This document shows positions 33,984-42,756 of a stretch of DNA of 64,000 nt, one piece after another; position 1 is the stretch's first letter; each line of letters begins with the position of its first letter. Below the pieces are notes generated by a model. The model was not told the origin of the DNA, ran no database searches, and saw only the letters and a list, made by a program, of their open reading frames with translations. The stretch comes from Bacillota bacterium (GTDB lineage: Bacteria > Bacillota > Negativicutes > Sporomusales > UBA7701), in the NCBI GenBank assembly GCA_023415775.1, contig JAEZJM010000019.1, forward strand, positions 186,001 to 250,000, written 5' to 3'. Made by a program: the position numbers and the translations under genes.

Positions 33984-35593
33984 ATTGCAGCCCGTTGTGG
34001 CTGGAAGTCGAGAGAACGCTACCGCGGTTTCTCAGTCAGTACGACATCGACCCTTTCAGCCCGACGCTGGGACTTGGCGACCGCTTTCATTGGTCGTGGA
34101 AGCTCATCGATTTTGCCAACGGAACTTTTCAGGGTGGAGTAAACGGCTTGGCCAGACTGGTTACTGGCCGTGCTTTGCCTGACTATATAAGTGAAGAAGA
34201 AGCACTGTTTTATATAGACCGGATCATCCGCGGCACCAAACGCGCCATGAGGGGTGACGGAAGCCTGGAAGAGGCTTTTCCTTACGAAGGCTCCTACTGC
34301 GTCACCGCGCTTGTAGCCTACGATATTCTTACCGCCATCGAACTGCTGCGGGACAAGCTTGCCCCGCAGGCGCTCCACGCTCACTTAGAGCTGATACGTC
34401 CCGCCATCGGCTTTTTAAAGCGTTCTGACGAGTCCCACGCGGAAATAACCAATCACCTGGCGACAGCTACCGCTGCGCTCTTTAAATGGAACTATCTGAC
34501 CGGCGAAAATGACAACATAAAGTTCGATCAACTTCTCGGGCGAATACTGAGTTTCCAGTCGCCGGAAGGCTGGTTTAGCGAATATGGCGGAGCTGATCCC
34601 GGGTACCAAACACTATGCGTCCATTATCTGGCCGACCTGTACCGGATGACCAAGTTGCCGGCGCTAAAACAGGCGCTTCTGACATCTATGGAATTCCTGC
34701 AATATTTTGCTCACCCGGACGGTTCGTTTGGCGGTTTCTACGGCAGCCGTAACACTCGTGTTTATTATCCGGGCGGTATCGCCTTTTGCGGCCAGTATTC
34801 GCCGGCAGCACGCAGCCTGACTCAGTTCATGGCCAGTTCCATTGCCAGGAAGAATACTGTCGTTCTCTCGGCCATCGACAACCAGAACCTTATCCCCTTA
34901 TTCAACTCTTACGTTTGGGCGGCCGGAGGTTATAAACCCGAAGGGGAACAGGGCGGGCTTCCCTGTCTTCTGGCGGCGCGGTTCGTGAAGCATTTCCCCC
35001 AGGCCGGGCTGTTGATCTATAATGACCGGGAGCGCTACACCGTGGTCGCCGCCAAAAAAGGAGGGGTAGTGGCTCATTTTGATAAAGAGAAACACACGGC
35101 GCTATGGAACTGCGGCGCGGTAGCCACCGATGCCGAGGGACGCTACTACAGCGCCCAGGCGGACAGCGAGCAAAGCAGCGTTGATACGGATAAGCCGGCT
35201 GTTGTCGTGCAAGCCGGTCTATACCCTGTTGAACACAAGCTGCCTGATGCTTTCAGGTTTATACTCCTAAGGCTGGCCAATATAACAGTAATGAGAAACG
35301 GCGCGCTGCGCGAATGGGTTAAAAAACTGCTTGTCCGCTATTTGATCAAGACCAAGAAAAAGCCTGTCGCCAAAGTTGAGCGGCGAATCGTCTGGGATAA
35401 CCAAGGCGAAGTTATGATTGACGATTGTCTGGCCGATTCGAAGGTGAGCGGCTTGACTTTGCAAAAAGGAAATTTTACCTACAAGGTCTTCCATATGGCC
35501 AGCAGCTGGTACTGGCAAAAAGGCGGAGCCCTTAGTTCTCCCCCCTATGGACCCGAAGCTGGACCAAACCCGACACCGGACCCGGAAGAATAG
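33971..35593 (+). CDS. Alpha/alpha-toroid protein, possible uronate-polymer enzyme
   Basis: I do not recognise this 540-residue protein with certainty. Residues 60-270 are repeated helices like an alpha/alpha toroid, with SHAEITNHLATATAALF (around 157-173) and EGWFSEYGGADPGYQTL (around 197-213); the rest (300-510) looks like beta structure. That layout, with His, Tyr and Glu-rich segments, resembles alginate/heparin lyases and uronate-handling enzymes. There is no signal peptide. The C-terminus ends in a Pro-rich tail. It overlaps the deacetylase-like gene by 13 bases, so the two likely work together. Lyase, epimerase or transferase activity cannot be told apart by eye. Confidence 0.5.
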   Translation: MLSVNCSPLWLEVERTLPRFLSQYDIDPFSPTLGLGDRFHWSWKLIDFANGTFQGGVNGLARLVTGRALPDYISEEEALFYIDRIIRGTKRAMRGDGSLEEAFPYEGSYCVTALVAYDILTAIELLRDKLAPQALHAHLELIRPAIGFLKRSDESHAEITNHLATATAALFKWNYLTGENDNIKFDQLLGRILSFQSPEGWFSEYGGADPGYQTLCVHYLADLYRMTKLPALKQALLTSMEFLQYFAHPDGSFGGFYGSRNTRVYYPGGIAFCGQYSPAARSLTQFMASSIARKNTVVLSAIDNQNLIPLFNSYVWAAGGYKPEGEQGGLPCLLAARFVKHFPQAGLLIYNDRERYTVVAAKKGGVVAHFDKEKHTALWNCGAVATDAEGRYYSAQADSEQSSVDTDKPAVVVQAGLYPVEHKLPDAFRFILLRLANITVMRNGALREWVKKLLVRYLIKTKKKPVAKVERRIVWDNQGEVMIDDCLADSKVSGLTLQKGNFTYKVFHMASSWYWQKGGALSSPPYGPEAGPNPTPDPEE

Positions 35594-35629
35594 GCCTATA
35601 ACTGCCCTTTATGCGGGAGGAGTAAATCA

Positions 35630-38179
35630 GTGCTACGTGCTAACTTTATTGGTGTCAGGGACAATAAGGCCTGGAAACATATAGTCGCCGGCTTAATAAT
35701 AGCGATTTTTTTAATAGGCGCCAATTACCTGACATTGCAAAATTATGACGATATTTTGTCCGCATGGGGCGATGACAACCTGGCCTATTATGCTGAGCGT
35801 TATGTCGATGGAGGCGAATACGCCGGTGATCTGTGGCACAATACCTTGCAAAAAGAGTACGTATTTATGAGCGGGGCGTTCCTTATCCCTGCCATGCTTT
35901 ACAAGTATCTCCATATATTGCCGGTGAAAGTGTCGCTTTGGATAACCGGCGGCAAGTTATGGCTGCTGGCTTTTGCCTTATATTTCTTCACATGGGAAAT
36001 GACGCGAAATGTCAGGGCTGCGCTTTTTTCAGCCGTGGGAACTATAAGCGGGTATGCGGTATTTTGGAATCTAGGAATGTTTGCTTACTGCTATAATGCC
36101 CCGTATCAAAGCGATATCGTCTATCCCCTGACGGTCTTCACCTTTATTTTATTGTTGCGAAGGCGGTTTTACCCGGCACTCGGCCTAGCCGCCCTGATTA
36201 TGTGGATTCATCCCTCGATAGGCTTGTATACCCTTTTTTTTATCGGGCTGGTTGTGCTATACGACCCAGCACTCGAACGCCGTCAGAAAGCGTCACTAGC
36301 GGTTATTGCCGGCGTCATCGCCGTGGCCGGGATTATTCCATCACGGATTGTGCTCAACTCCATCCCTGCCTCCGAGCTGGGTAGCGCGAAGATGATTCTC
36401 GAAGCGCTAAACTCGACCCACGGTGGTTTATGGGAATGGGAGCCGGGCGGCTGGTGGCTGAGACTGCAAGGTTTCCTGCGGTTGGCAGGCCTGGGGATGC
36501 TGGCCTGGTATTCCACGGACTTTGAATTTCCCGAACACAGGAAAGTTGTTAAGGTCATTATCCTAGGGGCAATTTTCCTGGTAGTCGCCGGTATTGTTGC
36601 CAAAGTTGCCTGTGACAGTCTGATAAATTCCCCTCTCCTCAAGTTTGTTATTCCTTTCCATCAATTGCTGTTCACTAGGGCGTCCGTGTTCTTGCTGATA
36701 CTTTTCTATATCCTTGGAATATGTTTTATCACCACGTGGGCCGCCAGAAGCAAGTCTTATACAACTTGTTTCTTGATGCTTCTGGCGATGATGCTTTTTG
36801 ATTACAAAAGCGTTGATTTTGGCGCAAACCACCCGGCGGTTAGCAATATCATCTGGGGTATCAGCCTTGGTATAATTTTGTTGGAAAAGTTAAGATATAA
36901 AACGGTTTTGGGTATTTTACCCCTTTTGCTTATCGGCAACAGCGCCAAATTAAAGTACCTAAGTCGCGCATACCAACTATTACCGTCAGCAGCATTCAGC
37001 GCTGTTATGCTATCTCTTTTGCTGGCACTGAAAGTTAGTGGCGCTATCGTTTCCGTTTATATCGCCGGCGTTATCCTTATCTTGACGGCAAACGCCTGGC
37101 GGGGCGTTCCGAACAGCCTGCTGATTTTTGCCGGTTGGCACCTCGGTTTTGCCATCCTAATTTTTAAACTCAAACTTACTGGCGTACCGTACTTGCCGAT
37201 AGCCTTTACAATACCGGCCATTGTATGGGTGGTACGGCGCCTCCCGCAGCGAACCGAGAGGATCCAGGGCCTGTTGCTGATAGGAACCATGCTTTTTGCA
37301 GGCGTAATCAGCTTCTACCAATCCATGGACAGCATGAATAGAGTCAAAGCTTCCGATCCGCGGCATGGATGGTTCGAAGCAGCGGCTTGGGCCTCGCAAA
37401 ATACGTCTGCCAATACATCATTTATCATGCTTACCGACTATAGCGAATACGGATACGATGGCTGGCGAACCTATGCCCACCGGGGCAAAATGCAGATATT
37501 CGATGACTTTATCACTCCCGTCTACACTGCCGACCTACGGTACATCAAAGCCGTAGATCCGCTTCGCGACCATTTTACGAGCAAGTACCCTGCTCTGAAG
37601 AGGGCCGAGATTCTCGACCGTCTTTCGCCTGAGGATTTTGCCTGGCTGACGGCCAATACCCCTGCGCGATATGCTTTGACTCCCTTAACGCGGCGCTATG
37701 ACATACAGCCGCTGTACTACAATGATTACTATGCAATTTATGATTTGAGAGCTCCGTTCAAAGTCAACCGGCTGAACAATAACGGCGATGTCAGGTTTAT
37801 CGGCGGCAGCGGCTTTTTTCCTCCGCCAAATGACGCCCTGGGCTTCCTGGGGTCCGGTAAGGGAGCATATTCGGCCGGCTTGCTGGAGGTACCCCTCCCT
37901 CACTGGCTGGAATTCGACTTTGGCGGCGTTCGGATGATCGATTCCGTATCAATTAGCTGGTATAATGCTGATAATTATGCTATTGATTACCGGCTATACG
38001 GAAAAGAAAGAATCGAGGACGCCTGGCGAAACTTGCTTGCCGTTCAGGGAAATCGGCGAAGCTTCGTTTGGCACGATATATCGGTGGCCCAGGTCCGGTA
38101 TGTTCGTATGGAAGTGCTTAAAACGGCCGGACAACCACGTCTGCTTTTACGGGACCTCCGGTTACTTGGCAGTCCTTAA
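35630..38179 (+). CDS. Large membrane protein with C-terminal discoidin-like (F5/8 type C) domain
   Basis: An 849-residue protein. About fourteen membrane helices span residues 15-570, with an early acidic loop (NYDDILSAWGDDN, around 38-50) like the first catalytic loop of GT-C enzymes. A soluble region follows (580-700), then a beta-sandwich (about 735-849) with WLEFDFGGVRMIDSVSISWY and VRYVRMEVLKT, characteristic of discoidin/F5-8C glycan-binding domains. GTG 35630 follows GGGAGGAG (35613-35620). It resembles the protein at 23233 in plan, but with the binding domain at the other end. Likely a periplasmic-face sugar transferase; the activity is inferred. Confidence 0.65.
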   Translation: MLRANFIGVRDNKAWKHIVAGLIIAIFLIGANYLTLQNYDDILSAWGDDNLAYYAERYVDGGEYAGDLWHNTLQKEYVFMSGAFLIPAMLYKYLHILPVKVSLWITGGKLWLLAFALYFFTWEMTRNVRAALFSAVGTISGYAVFWNLGMFAYCYNAPYQSDIVYPLTVFTFILLLRRRFYPALGLAALIMWIHPSIGLYTLFFIGLVVLYDPALERRQKASLAVIAGVIAVAGIIPSRIVLNSIPASELGSAKMILEALNSTHGGLWEWEPGGWWLRLQGFLRLAGLGMLAWYSTDFEFPEHRKVVKVIILGAIFLVVAGIVAKVACDSLINSPLLKFVIPFHQLLFTRASVFLLILFYILGICFITTWAARSKSYTTCFLMLLAMMLFDYKSVDFGANHPAVSNIIWGISLGIILLEKLRYKTVLGILPLLLIGNSAKLKYLSRAYQLLPSAAFSAVMLSLLLALKVSGAIVSVYIAGVILILTANAWRGVPNSLLIFAGWHLGFAILIFKLKLTGVPYLPIAFTIPAIVWVVRRLPQRTERIQGLLLIGTMLFAGVISFYQSMDSMNRVKASDPRHGWFEAAAWASQNTSANTSFIMLTDYSEYGYDGWRTYAHRGKMQIFDDFITPVYTADLRYIKAVDPLRDHFTSKYPALKRAEILDRLSPEDFAWLTANTPARYALTPLTRRYDIQPLYYNDYYAIYDLRAPFKVNRLNNNGDVRFIGGSGFFPPPNDALGFLGSGKGAYSAGLLEVPLPHWLEFDFGGVRMIDSVSISWYNADNYAIDYRLYGKERIEDAWRNLLAVQGNRRSFVWHDISVAQVRYVRMEVLKTAGQPRLLLRDLRLLGSP

Positions 38180-38220
38180 CCCAAACGTTGATTTACCCTC
38201 GCTGGACAAAGGAGATAATG

Positions 38221-38985
38221 ATGAAACCATGGACACTGGGCTTTCGTATGCCGGGGTTTATCTCAACAAGACTTTTCGGCGAACGAAGCAAATACGGGCT
38301 GTCGATTCAGCCCGATGACCCGGAATGGCGCAAGTGGAATGACTATTGTTTTCAATTTTACCGGGACACCCAGCAAAGCGGCGCCGGAAAATATGTTAAT
38401 GAGACTGGTTATAGGGTACTTGAAAAAGTTAACCTCGAAGGCAAAACGATTATGGAGGTCGGTCCCGGGTTCATACCACATCTCCAGTTTTGGCGGGGTA
38501 AACCGGGCAAGTATGTCATTATTGACATCCGCCAAGAGGCATTAGGCCAGTCGGGCCAGATACTCGCCGACCATGGCGTTTTGGCCGAGGCATATCTCGC
38601 GGATTCGGAGCGGTATCCTTTAGCGGACAATTCGGTGGATATCGTTATCAGCTTCTTCAGCCTGGAGCACTTATACCCTTTGGGGCCATACCTGGCAGAA
38701 TTCAGGCGAGTTCTGCGGCCGGGGGGGCTCCTTGTGGGCGCGATACCCTGCGAAGGTGGATTAGCCTGGGGAATGGGAAGGTTTCTAACCTCCCGGCGTT
38801 ATATCCGAAGCAAGATTGGTGTTAACCCGGATAAGATAATTTGCTGGGAGCACCCCAATTACGCCGAAACCATCCTCGGATGCTGCGAACAGTATTTCGT
38901 TCCTGTCCTGACAAAATACTGGCCGCTTAAAGTGCCTAGCATTGATTTGAATTTGGTCATACAGCTGATACTTCAGAAAAAATAG
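38221..38985 (+). CDS. SAM-dependent methyltransferase (class I)
   Basis: A 254-residue class I methyltransferase. The SAM-binding motif I reads IMEVGPGFIPH, followed by IDIRQE (acidic end of strand 2) and SLEHLYPLGPYLAEFRRVLR with PGG, as in Methyltransf_11 proteins. ATG 38221 stands 6 bases after AAAGGAG; ATG 38218 is directly before it and too close. It could methylate a sugar hydroxyl or cap a chain. In ABC-dependent O-antigen systems chain ends are often methylated and then recognised by Wzt, but nothing here proves that role. Confidence 0.8.
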   Translation: MKPWTLGFRMPGFISTRLFGERSKYGLSIQPDDPEWRKWNDYCFQFYRDTQQSGAGKYVNETGYRVLEKVNLEGKTIMEVGPGFIPHLQFWRGKPGKYVIIDIRQEALGQSGQILADHGVLAEAYLADSERYPLADNSVDIVISFFSLEHLYPLGPYLAEFRRVLRPGGLLVGAIPCEGGLAWGMGRFLTSRRYIRSKIGVNPDKIICWEHPNYAETILGCCEQYFVPVLTKYWPLKVPSIDLNLVIQLILQKK

Positions 38986-39026
38986 CGGCATTTAGCCGAT
39001 TCGGTCGGGAGGGAGGCGAATTCAAT

Positions 39027-40247
39027 ATGCTGCCGAGACTAAAGCCCCAGCTTTCATGGCGGGAGTTGGCGGCAGCCTGGTTGTCTCCGCATTCTACTTC
39101 GGTGGTGGAGTTTGAGGAAGCTTTTGCGGCTCTCATGGGCGTAAAACAGGCTGTGGTATTCCCTTATGGCCGAACCGGACTTTTCGTGTTGCTGCGGGCT
39201 CTTGGTTTCCAAGGGCGGGAAATTATTTGCCCGGCGTACACTTGTGTTGTTGTGCCGCACGCGATAGTAACTAGCGGCAACGAACCGGTATTTGTCGATA
39301 GCCAACCGGGGGATTATAACATGAACCTGGATTTGGTGGAACAAGCAGTCAATGAAAAGACAGCCGCAATCATCGCCACCTCGGTTTTTGGTTATCCGGT
39401 GGATCTGGACAAATTAAGGCTTCTGGAAGACCGATATCCCCACATTGTTATCATCCAGGACTGCGCCCACTCGTTTGCCGCCCAGTGGGGTGATGAGCCG
39501 GTCCAGCGAAGCGGTGAAGCGGCTATTTTTGGTCTGAATATTAGTAAATTAATGACATCAATTTACGGCGGAATGGTGACAACCGACAACCCTTCTCTTG
39601 CCGGTAGCCTTCGCAGATTGCGGGCGGATTTGCTTATGCAGCCCAGTTGGAAGAAGGCATTATTACGCAAGCTTTATCTGACCGCCGTTTACCCGGCCTT
39701 TAGCAGTATTGGCTACTCTTTTGTCAACTATTTGGAAAGGGCCGGGGTATTGAAGGCTCTGACCGAATATTACCAAGAAGCGATTATCGACATGCCGCAA
39801 GATTACTTGATCGGGCTCACCTCAGCCGAGGCCGAGGTCGGCAAGATTCAGGTCGCAAAATATCATCAGATTATTGCCGGCCGCCGCCGGGCGGCCAATT
39901 TTTACAACGAGTCTTTGGCTGACCTGGCGCATAGCATCCAATTGCCGCCACTCGTTCCCGGTGCCACCTATTCCCACTATGTTCCCAAAGTTACCCAGCG
40001 TTCCGAAATCCTCAGCTACGCTTTGCGGCAAGGCGTTCAACTTGGCCAGCTCATCGAGTATTGCATCCCGGAAATGCCCGCTTACGCTGGCCGGGCAGGC
40101 AACCGGTTTAGCTATCCGGTCGCTTCGGATGCGTCCAGAACCGCAATAAACTTGCCGGTATGGAGTAATCATCAAAAAGATTGGGAAAAGGTCAGCAGCG
40201 TGCTGCACAAATATTACCAACAGGCTAGGAGCAGGAGGGTGCAGTAG
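39027..40247 (+). CDS. DegT/DnrJ-type PLP enzyme, divergent
   Basis: A 406-residue member of the DegT family. FPYGRTGLFVLLRALG aligns with the phosphate-binding segment, VIIQDCAHSFAA (141-152) with the PLP Asp region, and IFGLNISKLMTSIYGGMV puts the Schiff-base Lys at 174. The C-terminal part (FVNYLERAGVL, then DMPQDYLIGLTSAEAEVG) is longer than in typical sugar aminotransferases. The start at ATG 39027 follows GGGAGGGAGG. The next gene follows immediately after its stop. Because the next protein has a formyltransferase domain that needs an amine acceptor, this enzyme may make the amino sugar or amino acid it uses. Confidence 0.8.
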   Translation: MLPRLKPQLSWRELAAAWLSPHSTSVVEFEEAFAALMGVKQAVVFPYGRTGLFVLLRALGFQGREIICPAYTCVVVPHAIVTSGNEPVFVDSQPGDYNMNLDLVEQAVNEKTAAIIATSVFGYPVDLDKLRLLEDRYPHIVIIQDCAHSFAAQWGDEPVQRSGEAAIFGLNISKLMTSIYGGMVTTDNPSLAGSLRRLRADLLMQPSWKKALLRKLYLTAVYPAFSSIGYSFVNYLERAGVLKALTEYYQEAIIDMPQDYLIGLTSAEAEVGKIQVAKYHQIIAGRRRAANFYNESLADLAHSIQLPPLVPGATYSHYVPKVTQRSEILSYALRQGVQLGQLIEYCIPEMPAYAGRAGNRFSYPVASDASRTAINLPVWSNHQKDWEKVSSVLHKYYQQARSRRVQ

Positions 40248-41726
40248 GTGAAGAAGAAGCTAATTATCTTATCCGGGGCTGGCACACCGGCTGTCCTAGC
40301 TGCAAACATCTACCAGGACTTCCTGGAGCAGGAATACGATATTACCGTAATCGAGGAGAGCATTTTTTCGTTTTCAAAACTCTGGTCGTTTATACGAAGA
40401 AGATATGCAAAGCAAGGCTTCTTCTCGGTAATTTCTTCATTGATTTTACGAATCTCAACTATGTTAACTACTAGGTCAGGACCGCCGCCAAAACGGTATA
40501 CTGTGGGACTGTCAGTGGAAGATATAAATAGCCCAGAAACAATTGCCTTGGTTCGATCGCTGAAGCCAAGCATGGTAATCTGCAATGCTTGCTCGATACT
40601 GAAGCCGCCTTTGCTGGCTGCAATCGAATGTCCGATTATCAATTTGCATTGCGGTGTTAATCCCCGCTACAGAGGGGCAGGGAACTTCTGGGCGTTCTAT
40701 GAGAACAATCCCGAGTATGCAGGAGTTACAGTTCACGCTGTTGACGCAGGGATTGACACCGGAAGGCGAATTGCCGTCCGCCTCATTGATTTTAGGCGGC
40801 TTGCAGTGCCTTTTGCCGAGATAGACAGCGCGGCCTTTCAAATCGGCGCGGAATTTATAACAGAATTGCTGTTGCAAGGCATCCGAGTCGATAAGGAGCA
40901 AGAGGAATTGATTCCGACTACGGTTCAGCACCTCGCAAGCGTCTACTATCCGTTTCCCGGAATAATAGAATACATCAAAGCAAAAAAGAACTATGAACGA
41001 TACGTCCACAAAACAATTAGTGTCGAAAATAATTGGCTGGAGTCATTTTCTACGCTTGCTGGTCAGTCAGACAAGCCAGTAATGAAGAGACTTCACTGGC
41101 ATGACGAGGCTACCGTTGCCAAGCGCGACAGTCAAGTTAGCAAGTTATATCATGAGCGATGCGGCGAGAACTGTAAGATTCTCGATGTTGGCTGTGGTGA
41201 CGCCCGCTATAGCGATATGCTGCGGTCCGGTGAGTATATCGGCTGTGACTTTTCGTCTGGACTTGTCGCAGTAGGCAAAGAGGACTGTTTTGTGGAATGT
41301 TCCGCCGACAATCTGCCTTTCCCCGCGGGAACCTTTGACTGTACTCTGGCAGTTGGGCTGTTTCAGCATTTGGAGTATTCCCAGAAGGTGGCCGATGAGT
41401 TGCTCCGTGTTACCCGTGAAGGCGGGTATATTATCATTAACACGCTTCGTCAATTTTCGCTGGCCGAATTGTTGTTAATTTTAGCTGTTTCGATTTTCCG
41501 GCCGACGCAATTCCGGTTAGCTTGGGCTATTATGCGCCGCGACTATTTTTCTGGCCTGGTTATCGGAGGCAATTTAGTGGCTCGCAGATATACTTTTCAG
41601 GAATTGCAATCACACTTTCACTTGCCTCGGGACTGCTTCGCCGTAGTTTATAACGGCATTGGCGAATCCTCTTTCCTGGCCCGGGAATTAACCGTTGTTG
41701 TAAAAAAGGATAAAAAGCAGGTGTAG
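40248..41726 (+). CDS. Fusion: formyltransferase domain plus SAM methyltransferase domain
   Basis: A 492-residue two-domain protein. Residues 1-250 resemble the catalytic domain of methionyl-tRNA or sugar N-formyltransferases: INLHCGVNPRYRG holds Asn132 and His134, and DAGIDTGRR holds Asp170, giving the N-H-D triad. Residues 300-490 are a class I methyltransferase with ILDVGCGDARYSDML (motif I, 311-325) and FQHLEYSQKVADELLRV. GTG 40248 directly follows the previous stop, with AGGAGG upstream. It probably formylates an amino sugar and methylates the same or a linked residue. I know of no described enzyme with this pairing; the order of reactions is unknown. Confidence 0.82.
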   Translation: MKKKLIILSGAGTPAVLAANIYQDFLEQEYDITVIEESIFSFSKLWSFIRRRYAKQGFFSVISSLILRISTMLTTRSGPPPKRYTVGLSVEDINSPETIALVRSLKPSMVICNACSILKPPLLAAIECPIINLHCGVNPRYRGAGNFWAFYENNPEYAGVTVHAVDAGIDTGRRIAVRLIDFRRLAVPFAEIDSAAFQIGAEFITELLLQGIRVDKEQEELIPTTVQHLASVYYPFPGIIEYIKAKKNYERYVHKTISVENNWLESFSTLAGQSDKPVMKRLHWHDEATVAKRDSQVSKLYHERCGENCKILDVGCGDARYSDMLRSGEYIGCDFSSGLVAVGKEDCFVECSADNLPFPAGTFDCTLAVGLFQHLEYSQKVADELLRVTREGGYIIINTLRQFSLAELLLILAVSIFRPTQFRLAWAIMRRDYFSGLVIGGNLVARRYTFQELQSHFHLPRDCFAVVYNGIGESSFLARELTVVVKKDKKQV

Positions 41727-41729
41727 CAT

Positions 41730-42686
41730 ATGGCCACTATTTTCCAAACGGCGCAATGGCGGGAAATTATAATGGACATCTATGGCTATGAGATTTCCCG
41801 GCTTGATGACGTTACTGCTTTTATTGTAAGGAGGGCCTATATACAGAGGAAAGTTACCAACATGCCTTTCAATTTTTACCCTGATATCAGCGCTGAAGAG
41901 GCCAGGGCAACTATATGCCGTTTTACTGATTATTGCCGTACTGCCCCGGGAACCCAGGCTGAAATAAAGCTGTTGCAGCCATTAATCGCAGATAGTCTGG
42001 TCGAAAATCTGGGATGGAGCGTCGGTCAGCCGTTTATTCTCAGCCAGTTTGACTTATTGTCCGATGTTGAAGAGACTTACGCCGCGTGCAGCAAAAACCT
42101 GATAAAGAATATTCGTAGAATCCGGAACAAGATTGCCAAAGAAGGCATTTGTATCGAACAGGCAGAGTCAAGCGTCGATGTAGATATGTTTTTTGATCTA
42201 TTGCTTAAGGTATACCGTGACCGGCACCAGATGCCATGTCATCCCCCTAAACTCTATCGGAAGCTTTTCCAGACTGATGTTGCGAAATATTATCTAGCAA
42301 GATGCGAAAGACAGGTGGTTGGCGGAGTTGTTATCATACCGGACGATAGCGTATGGCATTATTGTTGGGGAGCCACCCAGCCGGAGTTTTTGCAACAGGG
42401 GGTTTCAATGGCGTTAATTGACAAAGCTATCTGCGGCGCAATAACCGCCGGCGCCCGAACGTTTGATTTTGGCACTAGCTCTCCTTATGACTCGGAATTA
42501 CTAGAGTTCAAACGGCGCTGGGGCTGCAAATTTAGTCCAGCCTATCATTACTATTATCCTGCCGCTTCAAAACTTGCGGCGGTGGATTACCACGAAAGCT
42601 ACCAGCTTATACGGAAGGTGTACAAGCATATTCCGACATCTTTACTAAAGCGAATGCTTCCTTTCGTTGTTCCACATTTCGGATGA
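41730..42686 (+). CDS. FemAB/GNAT-type acyltransferase, second copy
   Basis: A 318-residue FemAB-like protein. Residues 115-140 carry the basic helix typical of the group (CSKNLIKNIRRIRNKIAKEG), and the GNAT half has YYLARCERQVVGGVVIIP and a late FDFGTSSPYDSELLEFKRRWG, matching the conserved C-terminal G-x-S-x6-F-K-x2-W region. It starts 3 bases after the fusion gene. The protein at 28938 belongs to the same group but is only distantly similar. Expected role: adding an aminoacyl or acyl group to an amino sugar. The acceptor may be made by the aminotransferase at 39027. Confidence 0.75.
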   Translation: MATIFQTAQWREIIMDIYGYEISRLDDVTAFIVRRAYIQRKVTNMPFNFYPDISAEEARATICRFTDYCRTAPGTQAEIKLLQPLIADSLVENLGWSVGQPFILSQFDLLSDVEETYAACSKNLIKNIRRIRNKIAKEGICIEQAESSVDVDMFFDLLLKVYRDRHQMPCHPPKLYRKLFQTDVAKYYLARCERQVVGGVVIIPDDSVWHYCWGATQPEFLQQGVSMALIDKAICGAITAGARTFDFGTSSPYDSELLEFKRRWGCKFSPAYHYYYPAASKLAAVDYHESYQLIRKVYKHIPTSLLKRMLPFVVPHFG

Positions 42687-42756
42687 CCGCTAATGAATTA
42701 AAATCTGGGTCCGCCTTGAGACGACCCAGCAATAGAAGACAAAGGATGGACTTATT

